Assembly: GCA_947459075.1 (NCBI GenBank)
Contig: CANHBJ010000007.1
Coordinates: forward strand, 1 to 37,753
DNA: 37,753 nt
Direction of reading: 5' to 3'
Origin: Bacteroidota bacterium
Lineage (GTDB): Bacteria > Bacteroidota > Bacteroidia > UKL13-3
Under the pieces are notes generated by a model. It was not told the origin of the DNA, did no database searches, and saw only the letters and a program-made list of their open reading frames with translations. The translations under genes were made by a program, and so were the position numbers. How positions within the stretch are numbered: position 1 is the first letter of the stretch; the number at the start of each line of letters is the position of its first letter. Positions 1-10,176 of the stretch are shown piece by piece.

Positions 1-8
1 TGTATCGT

Positions 9-315
9 TTAAAAATGTTTTAAAGTTATCTCAGGTGAACGTGCATTATAATACAATATGCAAGCAAAGGGAGCGTATCCATCACTAAATATATCCTGAG
101 CACTTTGCTAAGAAACTATCATTTATATAAATACTTACACTACTGTTGGGATTAATATCATTCCACACTAATATCTCAATGTTCCCTTTATTTTTAAAAA
201 CTTCCTTACGCACACTTCTTACTTTAAAATATTTGTAAGTACCACGACAATTACTCAAGATCAAAAGCATTGAAAGCAGTAAAAAAAATACTTTTAAATT
301 AGTTTTCATAAACAT
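9..315 (-). pseudogene. Small putative lipoprotein, possibly frameshifted; intact ORF is 85..315
   Basis: 76-aa ORF with hydrophobic N-terminus and lipobox-like LSNC. After its stop, the adjacent frame reads ...DIFSDGYAPFACILYYNARSPEITLKHF* to position 9. Confidence 0.3.
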
Positions 316-465
316 CGTAGGCTATAAATTGGAGAACTTCACGTGCCGTGCGTGTTCTTATGCTTTCTAACATAGTTAAACGTTTCATTGGCTCATTATT
401 ATCTCAACCAAAATAACTTTAATTTTAAAACTGAACAAACATTTTGCCCCCCAAATTAAAACCCA

Positions 466-495
466 TAAAAAAGTCGGGCAAGCCCGACTTTTTTT
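466..495 (-). terminator. Intrinsic terminator of purA (bidirectional-looking)
   Basis: GTCGGGCAAGCCCGAC hairpin flanked by A and T runs; abuts the purA stop codon. Confidence 0.85.
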
Positions 496-1757
496 TATCT
501 TACTATTGTTTGTTCCCTGTCAGGCCCAATAGATATCACACTCATTTTTAATCCTACTTGTTCTTCTACATATTCCATGTAGGCTTTAAAGTTTGCAGGC
601 AATTCTTCAAACTTTCTTAATCCTGTTAAGTCTTCACTCCAACCTTTAAATTCTTTAAACAATGGCTTTATAGGGGCATCATTAAAGTTGTAAGGAATTT
701 CTGTTACACGCGAGCCTTCAATATCGTAAGCATCACAAACAGGTACTACTTCAAACCCACTTAACACATCACTTTTGGTACAAATTAAATCGGTTACACC
801 GTTTAGCATAATGGCGTATTTAAGTGTTGGTAAATCTAACCAACCTGTTCTACGTGGGCGGCCTGTTGTTGCACCAAACTCAAAACCTTGTTTGCGCAAT
901 TGTTCTCCGGTATCATCGTGTAACTCGGTAGGAAAAGGTCCGCTACCTACACGTGTGCAGTATGCTTTAAATATACCGTATACTTTATTTATTTTTTGAG
1001 GAGCCACACCTAAACCACTGCACACACCACCTGTAATGGTGTTTGATGAAGTTACAAACGGATAAGTACCAAAATCAATATCCAACAATGTACCTTGTGC
1101 ACCTTCGGCCAATACTTTTTTACCTTCGTTAATTAACTTATTAATAAAATACTCAGAGCTGATGATTTGAAACTGTTTTAAGAACTCCACGGCTTCAAAA
1201 AACGCAGGCTCCTGCTCGGCAAGGTTATAACTAAAATCAAATCTATCTAACAACAACTTGTGGTTTGCCACTGCTGTTTGGTATTTCTCTTTAAAATTTG
1301 GTGTTAAAATATCTCCAATACGTAAACCACTTCTGCCAATTTTATCTTGGTAGGTTGGGCTGATACCTCTTAAAGTAGAACCAATTTTGTGTTCCCCTTT
1401 TTGTGCTTCGCTAGCTGCATCAACCAAACGGTGTGTGGGTATAATTAAGTGTGCTTTCTCTGATATGTATAAGTTTTTGCGTGGATCAACACCACTGGCC
1501 ATTACTTTTTCTATTTCCTTTTTTAATGTAATTGGATCTATTACCACACCGTTACCTATTATGTTTATGGTATGTTGGTGGAATATACCCGATGGGATGG
1601 TATTTAACACATGCTTTTGGCCATTAAACTCAAGCGAGTGCCCGGCATTGGGACCCCCTTGAAATCTTGCCACTACATCGTATTGTGGTGTTAACACATC
1701 TACAATTTTACCTTTTCCTTCATCGCCCCATTGGAGGCCTAAAACTACATCTATCAT
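495..1757 (-). CDS. purA: Adenylosuccinate synthetase
   Basis: MIDVVLGLQWGDEGKGKIVDVL, GPNAGHS, and full-length family sequence. Confidence 0.98.
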   Translation of the reverse strand: MIDVVLGLQWGDEGKGKIVDVLTPQYDVVARFQGGPNAGHSLEFNGQKHVLNTIPSGIFHQHTINIIGNGVVIDPITLKKEIEKVMASGVDPRKNLYISEKAHLIIPTHRLVDAASEAQKGEHKIGSTLRGISPTYQDKIGRSGLRIGDILTPNFKEKYQTAVANHKLLLDRFDFSYNLAEQEPAFFEAVEFLKQFQIISSEYFINKLINEGKKVLAEGAQGTLLDIDFGTYPFVTSSNTITGGVCSGLGVAPQKINKVYGIFKAYCTRVGSGPFPTELHDDTGEQLRKQGFEFGATTGRPRRTGWLDLPTLKYAIMLNGVTDLICTKSDVLSGFEVVPVCDAYDIEGSRVTEIPYNFNDAPIKPLFKEFKGWSEDLTGLRKFEELPANFKAYMEYVEEQVGLKMSVISIGPDREQTIVR

Positions 1758-1830
1758 TATATTTTGGGTTACTACTACTAACCTAAGTTAGCCATATAAG
1801 TATTTAATTAATTAGCTCTTTAAGTTTTTA

Positions 1831-2361
1831 TTACAATTGTTCTGCTAGAACCTTACTGCAAGTATTGCATTTGCCATCTTTAGTTTTAGGGTTACCAAAT
1901 AAATGCAGCGAATGATCTGTTACTGTAAAATCCAATAACTCTCCCATCATGCTTTTAATTTGTTGAATACGTGGATCGCAAAACTCTAAAATTTTATTGC
2001 AATGGTTACAAATCATGTGATCGTGTTGTTTATGGCCATAAGCACCTTCATATCGGGCAAGGTTTTTACCAAATTGGTGTTTGGTTACCAAACCAGCATC
2101 AAGCAATAAATCTAGGGTATTGTAAACGGTAGCGCGGCTTACACGGTAGTTGCGGTTTTTCATGTGAACGTATAACGTTTCTACATCAAAATGCTCTTTA
2201 CTACTATATATTTCGTCTAAGATTGCAAAACGCTCAGGAGTTTTACGCTGTTGTTTTTGCTCCAAAAAAGAGATAAACAACTTCTTAACTTCATCTTTTA
2301 TATTTTCGGTCGATTGATTTGCCTGCATATCTTGCTTGAACAATGATGCAAAATAACACAC
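1831..2361 (-). CDS. Fur-family transcriptional regulator; start may be internal at MQANQ (~2328)
   Basis: [14 protein letters not shown] winged helix, [12 protein letters not shown] metal motif, C-terminal CNTC. Confidence 0.93.
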   Translation of the reverse strand: MCYFASLFKQDMQANQSTENIKDEVKKLFISFLEQKQQRKTPERFAILDEIYSSKEHFDVETLYVHMKNRNYRVSRATVYNTLDLLLDAGLVTKHQFGKNLARYEGAYGHKQHDHMICNHCNKILEFCDPRIQQIKSMMGELLDFTVTDHSLHLFGNPKTKDGKCNTCSKVLAEQL

Positions 2362-2440
2362 ATTTTGGTATTAACCCAAATTCAGTCTTATAAATACATA
2401 ATCGACCAACTATATATCATAATTTTCTCACAACACTTCA

Positions 2441-4672
2441 TTAAACCATATCTTCCCTACTTACCTTAATGAGTGGGCTTGCAGCTTTAATCTTATTCAT
2501 CAGCTCTTCTAATTGTGCTGTATCATAAACTTCCAATTCAATATTCCCTTCAAACATGCCAGCCTTTGAACCTATTTGGATTGCATGCATGTTTATTTGT
2601 AATTGCTTACTAATAATATCTGTAATGATGCTAACAATACCAACACTATCAATGCCTTGAACCTTGATATGTGTACTAAACGCCTTCGATTTCTCAAATA
2701 TCTGATTAGCCCATTTAGCCTTTATAACACGGTAACCATAATTACTCATTAAACTAATGGCATTACTACAATTGGTACGGTGTATTTTCACCCCCTCACC
2801 AACGGTAATAAATCCAAAAATTTCATCGCCAGGAATTGGGTTGCAACATTTACTAAAGCTATAAGGAAGATCACTTTCGTCTCCAATTATTACGCCATCT
2901 TTAGGCGTAACTTTTATAGAATCCTTTTGCGCAGCCTTGGCTTCCTTTAGTTGTTTAACTTCTTGTAAGTGTTCTAGTTTTTGTTGTTTAATATACTCAA
3001 GAATTTCGGCAATATGTATTTTGGTTTTATCAATTTTCTCATCGGCAACTTGCGCATATAATTCGGTAACTGTAGGCAATTTATAATAGGCTATCATATC
3101 CTGTAATGCTTCACTGGTAAATGCTAGTTTTTCCTGATTAAACTTGCGTTCTAGAATTTCTTTCCCCATGGCTGCTGCGCGCATTTTAACCTGCTTATGC
3201 CAATCGCGTATTTTACTTTTGGCCTTTGCCGTAACAACGTAATTTATCCACTCTTCTTTAGGCGACTGTTTTGTTGATGTCAAAATTTCAACCTGATCAC
3301 CATTTGTTAGCACATGGTTTAATGGCACTAATTTATTATTAACCTTACCACCAATACAACGTTCACCTACTTGAGAATGCACATCAAAAGCAAAATCTAA
3401 AATGGTGGCATTTGCCGGAAGCTTGCGTAACTCACCTTTGGGGGTAAACACAAATATTTCCTCGGCAAAAAAATTCATTTTAAAGTCATCCAAAAAGTCA
3501 AGTGCATTTTGACCTGTATCCTCTAAAATCTCGCGTACCCTTCCCAACCATTCTTCAAGGCCTTCATCTTGTTTTGTATTGCTACCCTTGTATTTCCAAT
3601 GGGCTGCATATCCCTTTTCTGCAATTTCATCCATCCTACGGGTACGTACCTGCACCTCAACCCACTTGCCTTTAGGCCCCATTACAGTGGTGTGCAAGCT
3701 TTCGTAACCATTGGCTTTGGGTGAACTTACCCAATCGCGCAACCGATCTGGATTTGGACGATAGTTATTTGTAACTACTGAATAAACCTTCCAGCAATCA
3801 GATTTTTCATCTTCAAAATCAGTATCAATAATTATTCTAATAGCAAACAAATCATACACTTCCTCAAAAGGTATATTTTGTTTCTTCATTTTATTTAAAA
3901 TGGAATGAATAGATTTGGGTCGTCCTTTCATTTCATATTTAAATCCTTCCTTATCCAAGTCTTCAATTAATGGTTCAATAAACTGCTTAATGTAACGATT
4001 ACGTTGTAATTTGGTTTCTTGTAATTTATTTTTAACGAAATTATACTTATCGGGTTCAAGGTATTTAGTTGCTAAATCTTCGAGCTCGGTTTTAATAGAA
4101 TATAACCCTAAACGGTGAGCCAAAGGGGCATACACATATTGCGTTTCGCTAGCAATTTTAAGTTGCGATTTAGCGCTCATAGAATCAAGGGTACGCATAT
4201 TGTGTAACCTATCAGCTAGTTTAATTAATATAACCCTAACATCATCACTTAATGTTAGAAGTAACTTCTTAAAATTCTCCGCTTGAATTGATTTGTCTTG
4301 CTGCTCGAAAACACCCGAAATTTTGGTTAATCCATCAATAATACTTGAAACCTTTTTACCAAAATTAAGTTCAATTGTATCAAGCGTTATTTCAGTATCC
4401 TCCACCACATCATGCAACAAAGCACAAATAATTGATGTAGCTCCAAGCCCAATCTCTTCACCACAAATTTGAGCTACTGCCAAAGGATGAAAAATATAAG
4501 GCTCACCAGATTTTCTACGCATCGTTTTGTGCGAATCCAAAGCCATCTCAAATGCTTTTCTGATTTGCTTCCTATCGTTGTTATCTAAATTACGCTTACA
4601 TGCCTTAATAACATTACGGTATGCCTTTACTATTTCCTTATTTTCTTTTTCTGTATCAACTACGGGCTGCAT
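2441..4672 (-). CDS. RelA/SpoT bifunctional (p)ppGpp synthetase/hydrolase
   Basis: HD motif (LLHDVVEDTE), synthetase motif (NGYESLHTTV), TGS and ACT regions. ORF extends to 4747, but start MQPVVDTEK at 4672 is preferred because a TACATTTG box lies in the extension. Confidence 0.95.
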   Translation of the reverse strand: MQPVVDTEKENKEIVKAYRNVIKACKRNLDNNDRKQIRKAFEMALDSHKTMRRKSGEPYIFHPLAVAQICGEEIGLGATSIICALLHDVVEDTEITLDTIELNFGKKVSSIIDGLTKISGVFEQQDKSIQAENFKKLLLTLSDDVRVILIKLADRLHNMRTLDSMSAKSQLKIASETQYVYAPLAHRLGLYSIKTELEDLATKYLEPDKYNFVKNKLQETKLQRNRYIKQFIEPLIEDLDKEGFKYEMKGRPKSIHSILNKMKKQNIPFEEVYDLFAIRIIIDTDFEDEKSDCWKVYSVVTNNYRPNPDRLRDWVSSPKANGYESLHTTVMGPKGKWVEVQVRTRRMDEIAEKGYAAHWKYKGSNTKQDEGLEEWLGRVREILEDTGQNALDFLDDFKMNFFAEEIFVFTPKGELRKLPANATILDFAFDVHSQVGERCIGGKVNNKLVPLNHVLTNGDQVEILTSTKQSPKEEWINYVVTAKAKSKIRDWHKQVKMRAAAMGKEILERKFNQEKLAFTSEALQDMIAYYKLPTVTELYAQVADEKIDKTKIHIAEILEYIKQQKLEHLQEVKQLKEAKAAQKDSIKVTPKDGVIIGDESDLPYSFSKCCNPIPGDEIFGFITVGEGVKIHRTNCSNAISLMSNYGYRVIKAKWANQIFEKSKAFSTHIKVQGIDSVGIVSIITDIISKQLQINMHAIQIGSKAGMFEGNIELEVYDTAQLEELMNKIKAASPLIKVSREDMV

Positions 4673-4702
4673 AAGCTTTCTACTGTGGTTAAAAATCAAA
4701 TA

Positions 4703-4710
4703 CAAATGTA
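4703..4710 (-). promoter_or_regulatory. Candidate Bacteroidota -7 box for the RelA/SpoT gene
   Basis: Minus-strand TACATTTG (matches TAnnTTTG) ~30 nt upstream of the preferred start; TTG about 16 nt upstream, shorter than usual spacing. Confidence 0.5.
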
Positions 4711-4991
4711 GGCAATTACATTTATTCAAATCCCCACATATTAACACTAAAAGTATGAGGTGTAATTTAAAACAATACAGTTATAACTATTTTAATTAAA
4801 GAAGCACCAAATAAAGTGCTTATCATCAATATTAACATGAGCTTAAATGAGTATTAATTGTTTTTACACTTAGCTAAAGTTCAGTTTAGAAAATGATATT
4901 TGATATGAGGTTTTGAACGAACCAAAAGGTTTGATTTTACATTTGATTTTCCTTTTTTAAAATAATAAGATTAATGAAGGTTAAAAAAAAT

Positions 4992-5021
4992 TTGCATAAA
5001 CCATTTTTCGCCTTACATTTG
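4992..5021 (+). promoter_or_regulatory. Candidate promoter of tRNA-Leu
   Basis: TTG (4992-4994), 19 nt, TACATTTG (5014-5021), just upstream of the tRNA. Confidence 0.75.
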
Positions 5022-5034
5022 CTGTCCTTTTTAG

Positions 5035-5116
5035 GCGCATGTGGCGTAATTGGTAGCCGTGCCAGACTTAGGATCTGGTGCCGAGAGGCGTGGGGGTTCG
5101 AGTCCCTCCATGCGCA
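5035..5116 (+). tRNA. tRNA-Leu (anticodon UAG)
   Basis: GCGCATG/CATGCGC acceptor stem, CCAGA-CTTAGGA-TCTGG anticodon arm, long variable arm, GGTTCGAGTCC T-arm; CCA not encoded. Confidence 0.96.
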
Positions 5117-5128
5117 CAACTAGAAACG

Positions 5129-5160
5129 AAAAAGACTGACCTAAAATCAGTCTTTTTTTT
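5129..5160 (+). terminator. Intrinsic terminator between tRNA-Leu and tig
   Basis: AAAGACTGA-cctaaaa-TCAGTCTTT followed by T-run. Confidence 0.85.
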
Positions 5161-5179
5161 CTTAATACACTATTTTAAT

Positions 5180-6556
5180 ATGAACGTTACTTTCGATAAA
5201 AAAGACGCCTTAAACGGCACAATCTCAGTAAACATTAATGGCGCTGATTACGCCAAAGAGATTGACACCAAATTAAAAGAATACCAAAAACGCGCCAACA
5301 TTCCTGGTTTTCGTCCGGGTATGGCACCAAAAGGTATGATTGAAAAAATGTATGGAACTACAGTTTTACTTGAAGCCATTAATAGCGCTGCTAGCCGTGG
5401 TTTGTTTGATTACATTGAGGAAAGCAAACTAAACATACTTGGCCAACCGGTATTAACCGAAGATACCAAAGTAGATGAGTTAGTTAAAGGCAATGATTAC
5501 ACATTTAAATTTGATGTGGGCTTAGCTCCTGAGTTTACATTAGATATATCTGAAAAAGATGTATTTACCAAATTAAAAGTAGCGATTGACGAAAAACAAA
5601 TTGACGAAGAAGTAGATCGTTTGCAAAAGCGTTCGGGTAATTTGATAGATGTTGATACCGCTAGTGAAAATGACATTGTGTACACTACAATGGCTGAACT
5701 AGATGAGAACAGCAATACTTTTGAAGGCGGTGTTTATTCAGATTCAACCCCAATACTGATTCAATCAATAAAAAATGAAGCCATTAAAAATGAATTCTTA
5801 GGTTCAACTAAAGGAAAATCATTTGATGTAAATGTTTTTGATTTGTTTGATAACGACCAAACAGAAATGTCTCACGCATTAAACATCAATAAACTTGCTG
5901 TTGCAGATATCAATAAAAATTTCCGTGTAACGGTTAAAGACATTAAGAGCAACGAAAAGGCAGACTTAAACCAAGAGTTATTTGATAAGGTTTATGGTGA
6001 AGGCGTTGTAAACTCTATTGATGAATTGCGTTTACGTATTAAGGGTGAGCTAGAAAACTACTTTAATGGCCAAGCAAATCATTTAATTGAACATGAAATG
6101 CTAGATACTTTAGTAGCTAAACAAAAAATTGAATTACCTGATGCATTCTTAAAACGTTGGTTAATTGATCGCCATGCGGATAAATTTACAACCGAAAACG
6201 TTGACGAAAACTATAGTAAAGAAGCAAATTACCTTCGTAATCATATATTTGAAGAGAAAGTGTTGGGCGAAGCTGGTGTAAAAGTAGAAGAGGCCGACAT
6301 TAAAGAGGCCGCTTTAAATTACACCCGTAGTATGTTTGGTGCATATGGAACCGCAGGAATAAGTGATGAAATGCTAGAGGGTATTATAGAACCAAGCATG
6401 AAAAAAGAAGATTACCGCAGCCGTATGATTAATTTAGCTGTATCGCAAAAAGTACGCGATGTTATTAAAAGCAAAGTGAAAATCGAAGAAAAAGAAGTAA
6501 GCAGCGAGGCATTTTTCAAAATAGTTGCCGAACACAATGACCAACATCACCATTAA
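5180..6556 (+). CDS. tig: Trigger factor
   Basis: MNVTFDKKDALNGTISVNING..., family motif IPGFRPGMAPKGMIEKMYG. ORF extension to 5078 runs through the tRNA and is rejected. Confidence 0.93.
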   Translation: MNVTFDKKDALNGTISVNINGADYAKEIDTKLKEYQKRANIPGFRPGMAPKGMIEKMYGTTVLLEAINSAASRGLFDYIEESKLNILGQPVLTEDTKVDELVKGNDYTFKFDVGLAPEFTLDISEKDVFTKLKVAIDEKQIDEEVDRLQKRSGNLIDVDTASENDIVYTTMAELDENSNTFEGGVYSDSTPILIQSIKNEAIKNEFLGSTKGKSFDVNVFDLFDNDQTEMSHALNINKLAVADINKNFRVTVKDIKSNEKADLNQELFDKVYGEGVVNSIDELRLRIKGELENYFNGQANHLIEHEMLDTLVAKQKIELPDAFLKRWLIDRHADKFTTENVDENYSKEANYLRNHIFEEKVLGEAGVKVEEADIKEAALNYTRSMFGAYGTAGISDEMLEGIIEPSMKKEDYRSRMINLAVSQKVRDVIKSKVKIEEKEVSSEAFFKIVAEHNDQHHH

Positions 6557-6596
6557 TCCTAAATATAAATTTTAAAGGATAAGGTATATTTATCAG

Positions 6597-6627
6597 AAAA
6601 AGACGCGACTAGTTCGCGTCTTTTTTT
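6597..6627 (+). terminator. Intrinsic terminator downstream of tig
   Basis: AGACGCGA-ctagt-TCGCGTCT followed by T-run. Confidence 0.9.
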
Positions 6628-6691
6628 GCATTACCAGTGTCAGTTTTAATAATAAGTTTACTATTCAATGACGTTCAATAAAACTTCTTAG

Positions 6692-6704
6692 ACACTGTCA
6701 GTGT
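6692..6704. promoter_or_regulatory. Perfect palindrome upstream of clpP; possible operator
   Basis: ACACTG-T-CAGTGT, ~30 nt upstream of a weak TTG-N20-TATATTG promoter candidate. Confidence 0.3.
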
Positions 6705-6784
6705 ATTATGTCAGTAAAATCAATTGGCACAACTCTTGAAACTTAGAATCAACTTTATATATTGCAAACAAATAATAATAATTT

Positions 6785-7474
6785 ATGATGGACCACGGAA
6801 AAGAATTTAGAAAATATGCTGTTAAACATAAAGGAATTAGCAGTTTGGCAGTAGATGCATACTTAGAAAGTTCTGTAGAAGGAATGACACGCACAGTTAT
6901 TGAGGAACGCCCAATGAACTTCCGCGAAATTGACGTATTTTCTCGTTTAATGGCTGACAGAATTATATTTCTTGGCATGCCAATAGATGATTATGTTGCT
7001 AATATTGTTCAGGCGCAATTATTATTTTTAGATTCTATGGACGCACGCAGGGATGTTCAAATGTACATCAACTCACCAGGAGGTAGTGTATATGCTGGCT
7101 TAGGAATTTATGACACCATGCAATGGATAAACCCTGATGTAGCAACTATTTGTACAGGCTTAGCAGCTAGTATGGGTGCAGTATTGCAGTGTGCTGGTGC
7201 TAAAGGTAAACGTACTGCTTTACCTCATGCACGTATCATGATTCACCAACCACTAGGTGGGGCACAAGGCCAAGCCAGTGATATTGAAATTACAGCTCGC
7301 GAAATTCAAAAACTAAAAAAAGAATTGTATGATATTATAGCTGAACATAGCAATCAACCGTTTGAAAAAGTACAGCAAGATAGCGACCGCGATTATTGGA
7401 TGACAGCCCAAGAAGCTAAAGATTACGGGATGATTGACGATGTATTGAACAAAACGAAGAAAGAACATAAATAA
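6785..7474 (+). CDS. clpP: ATP-dependent Clp protease proteolytic subunit
   Basis: [28 protein letters not shown] (catalytic Ser), [18 protein letters not shown]. Confidence 0.97.
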   Translation: MMDHGKEFRKYAVKHKGISSLAVDAYLESSVEGMTRTVIEERPMNFREIDVFSRLMADRIIFLGMPIDDYVANIVQAQLLFLDSMDARRDVQMYINSPGGSVYAGLGIYDTMQWINPDVATICTGLAASMGAVLQCAGAKGKRTALPHARIMIHQPLGGAQGQASDIEITAREIQKLKKELYDIIAEHSNQPFEKVQQDSDRDYWMTAQEAKDYGMIDDVLNKTKKEHK

Positions 7475-7493
7475 TTAAATAAAAACTTCATTT

Positions 7494-7533
7494 AACAAGC
7501 CAACCAAATAATAATAGTTGGCTTGTTTTTTTT
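7494..7533 (+). terminator. Intrinsic terminator between clpP and clpX
   Basis: AACAAGCCAAC ... GTTGGCTTGTT followed by T-run. Confidence 0.88.
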
Positions 7534-7550
7534 ATAGATATTTGTAGCCC

Positions 7551-8786
7551 ATGAGTAAGAAAAAAGAAGACATATGTTCATTTTGCGGACGTCCAAAAAG
7601 TCAAACCCAATATTTGATATCTGGACTTGATGCATTGATTTGCGAAAACTGTATAGACCAAGCGTACCGAATTATAAACGAAGACCAAACTGCTGATGCA
7701 GGTAAAAATACAACTTTTGATTTTGTAGGTAAATTATACAAACCAGCAGAAATAAAAAAACACCTTGATCAATATGTAATTGGACAAGACGAGGCTAAAA
7801 AAGTATTAAGTGTTGCAGTTTACAATCACTTTAAACGCTTAATGCATAAAAACAAAACCAATGATGTTGAGCTAGAAAAATCAAATATTTTATTAGTTGG
7901 TGAAACAGGAACCGGAAAAACATTATTAGCTAAAACATTAGCAAAATTATTAAATGTTCCATTTTGCATAGCAGATGCCACTGTTTTAACAGAGGCTGGT
8001 TATGTTGGTGAAGATGTAGAGAGCGTATTAACACGTTTGTTACAGGCAGCAAACTATGATGTAAGTGCTGCGGAGCGTGGCATTGTATACATTGATGAAA
8101 TTGACAAAATTAGCCGTAAAAGTGATAACCCTAGTATAACTCGCGATGTTAGTGGTGAAGGTGTTCAACAGGCTTTATTAAAAATATTAGAAGGTACAAC
8201 TGCTAATGTTCCTCCTCAAGGTGGGCGTAAACATCCAGACCAAAAAATGATTGCCATAAATACCGAAAATATCTTATTTATTTGTGGTGGTGCGTTTGAG
8301 GGTATTGACAAACAAATTGCAAGAAGAATGCAAACTCAAGCCATAGGATTTAAAAACCAAGTAGGTAATAAAGCTGATGAAACTAATTATTTACAATACA
8401 TATCACCTGCCGACCTGCGTAACTTTGGTTTGATACCCGAGATTATTGGCCGTTTACCAGTATTGTGTCATTTAAATCCTTTAGACCGCGATACACTTCA
8501 TCGTATTTTGGTTGAACCTAAAAATGCATTGATAAAACAATACATTAAAATGTTTGAATTGGAAGGTATTAAACTAACTATAAGTAACGATATAATTAAC
8601 CTGATTGTAGATACAGCATTTGAGCTAAAACTTGGAGCGCGTGGTCTGCGCAGTATTTGCGAAAACATTATGACAGATTACATGTATGATGCACCTTCGA
8701 ACAAGGAAAAGGAATTAAGCATTTCATTAGAAGTAGCCAATGCCAAACTGGAAAGTATAAAATTTAAAAGTATAAAAGCGGCATAG
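7551..8786 (+). CDS. clpX: ATP-dependent Clp protease ATP-binding subunit ClpX
   Basis: N-terminal CSFCGRP...CENC zinc domain, GETGTGKT Walker A, YIDEIDKI Walker B. Confidence 0.98.
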   Translation: MSKKKEDICSFCGRPKSQTQYLISGLDALICENCIDQAYRIINEDQTADAGKNTTFDFVGKLYKPAEIKKHLDQYVIGQDEAKKVLSVAVYNHFKRLMHKNKTNDVELEKSNILLVGETGTGKTLLAKTLAKLLNVPFCIADATVLTEAGYVGEDVESVLTRLLQAANYDVSAAERGIVYIDEIDKISRKSDNPSITRDVSGEGVQQALLKILEGTTANVPPQGGRKHPDQKMIAINTENILFICGGAFEGIDKQIARRMQTQAIGFKNQVGNKADETNYLQYISPADLRNFGLIPEIIGRLPVLCHLNPLDRDTLHRILVEPKNALIKQYIKMFELEGIKLTISNDIINLIVDTAFELKLGARGLRSICENIMTDYMYDAPSNKEKELSISLEVANAKLESIKFKSIKAA

Positions 8787-8914
8787 CATGATTTACTTCA
8801 AATCAATGTCGACTTGAGTAATGCCGATGTTTTTATTTTATTTTCAATTAAACTTGGCATAAAATAATTTGTATAATAATATTTATAACTTTAAATTGTG
8901 ATATTAATTTACAT

Positions 8915-9475
8915 ATGAAACAATATTTTATTTTGGGATTTTTTAGCATACTTACTCAACTTGTATCAGCACAAGTGGGTCCCAACCAGAATAATGAAGA
9001 AGAGCATAACAGTATAATTAAGTTTAATTTATTGAGCCCTGTTATAGGAACAGTAACTTTAAGCTACGAAAAAAGCCTGAATAATGATGCCTCTTTCATT
9101 ACAACCGCTAGCTATTTCACAGGGGAATTATTTAACCAATCTGTGCCTGTAAAAGGATTTTCTGCAGCGCTTGAGTACAGGTTTTATATTGGAGAAACAC
9201 CTATTAGGGGATATTACATTCAACCCTATGCGCGTTACCAATATTTTAAAGATATTCAAACCAAAGAAGATGAACTTTCGGTTCCTGGAGTTGGATTATT
9301 AATGGGCTACCAGTGGGTATTTTTGAAGCGCATTGCTTTTGATATGAACTTGGGCCCTTCTTATAATTTTAGCAATTTAACATCACCCGGAAAGAATTAT
9401 TCTGCATCGGATTTCAAACCTTTTATTAGTGGTTATTGGATACGCGGAGGTTTAAGTGTTGGACTATTATTTTAA
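8915..9475 (+). CDS. Outer-membrane beta-barrel-like protein, paralog 1 of 3
   Basis: Signal peptide; IKFNLLSPVIGTVTLSYEKSL; terminal IRGGLSVGLLF ending in an aromatic residue. Confidence 0.75.
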   Translation: MKQYFILGFFSILTQLVSAQVGPNQNNEEEHNSIIKFNLLSPVIGTVTLSYEKSLNNDASFITTASYFTGELFNQSVPVKGFSAALEYRFYIGETPIRGYYIQPYARYQYFKDIQTKEDELSVPGVGLLMGYQWVFLKRIAFDMNLGPSYNFSNLTSPGKNYSASDFKPFISGYWIRGGLSVGLLF

Positions 9476-9484
9476 TTTAAGAAT

Positions 9485-10162
9485 ATGAAATATTTAATAA
9501 TCCTATTATTATTAGGAACAAGCTTTATTGGATTAGCCCAAAATAGCGCAGAAGTTAAACGTAATTATGCAATAAGAACAAATTTGTTAAGCGCAATTTA
9601 CAACACACTTAACGTAAGTTACCAAAAATTAAAACCCAACGGTAACTCTGTTGTATTAGGTGCATCATATATGGATTTCAATGATTTTAATGAAAGCTCC
9701 AATAATTACAATGGAAATAATAATTACACTAATGTTGGAGGTGTTGCATTAACAGGAGAGTATAGGTTACATTTCTCTGGAAATGGTTTTAATGGTGGTT
9801 ATGTGGGTGGATTTGGCCGCGCCATGTTTTATGAACGTATTGCAAGATATCAAAACAATATAAATAGTTCTTCCCAAATGCCAATTGAAATGATAGATGT
9901 AAAAGAAAAGTTCAATTTTGCTAGCGTTGGAGTTGGCTTTGTTGTTGGATACCAAATTGCAATACAAAATAGAGTTACTGTTGATTTTTTTGGTGGACCC
10001 GTTTTTCAAGCATTGGTTTATGAAGATAAAGTTACACGAAACGCTTCAACTGGTGCACGATTGGAATCAAGAAAAATAAATGAATTGGCTAGTAATATTC
10101 CTGATAGGTATATAAGTGGGTATGGATTGCGTGGAGGAATTACTTTAGGTATTTTATTCTAA
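9485..10162 (+). CDS. Outer-membrane beta-barrel-like protein, paralog 2 of 3
   Basis: Signal peptide; IRTNLLSAIYNTLNVSYQKL; VDFFGGPVFQALV; RYISGYGLRGGITLGILF. Confidence 0.78.
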   Translation: MKYLIILLLLGTSFIGLAQNSAEVKRNYAIRTNLLSAIYNTLNVSYQKLKPNGNSVVLGASYMDFNDFNESSNNYNGNNNYTNVGGVALTGEYRLHFSGNGFNGGYVGGFGRAMFYERIARYQNNINSSSQMPIEMIDVKEKFNFASVGVGFVVGYQIAIQNRVTVDFFGGPVFQALVYEDKVTRNASTGARLESRKINELASNIPDRYISGYGLRGGITLGILF

Positions 10163-10176
10163 TAATAATTTTACGG

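Noticed and set aside
775-1662. Plus-strand ORFs opposite purA
   Set aside because: Antisense to a strongly conserved gene, no recognisable domain, and no supporting promoter.
1758-1830. Overlapping small inverted repeats (CTAAC/GTTAG and GGTTA/TAACC) before purA considered as a riboswitch
   Set aside because: 5-bp stems only, no purine-riboswitch core, and compatible with chance in AT-rich DNA.
4799-4822. AAGCAC...GTGCTT hairpin upstream of the RelA/SpoT gene
   Set aside because: Only a 6-bp stem with an 8-nt loop and no T-run; insufficient to call.
4937-5119. 60-aa minus ORF MCAWRDSNPHASRHQILSLARLPI...
   Set aside because: Antisense translation of the tRNA-Leu gene; a well-known spurious ORF type.
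5078-5179. N-terminal 34-aa extension of the trigger factor ORF
   Set aside because: Reads through the tRNA 3' half and its terminator; the true start is ATG at 5180 (MNVTFDKK).
8787-8914. Search for a terminator after clpX
   Set aside because: Only imperfect repeats near 8795-8820; no convincing stem plus T-run.
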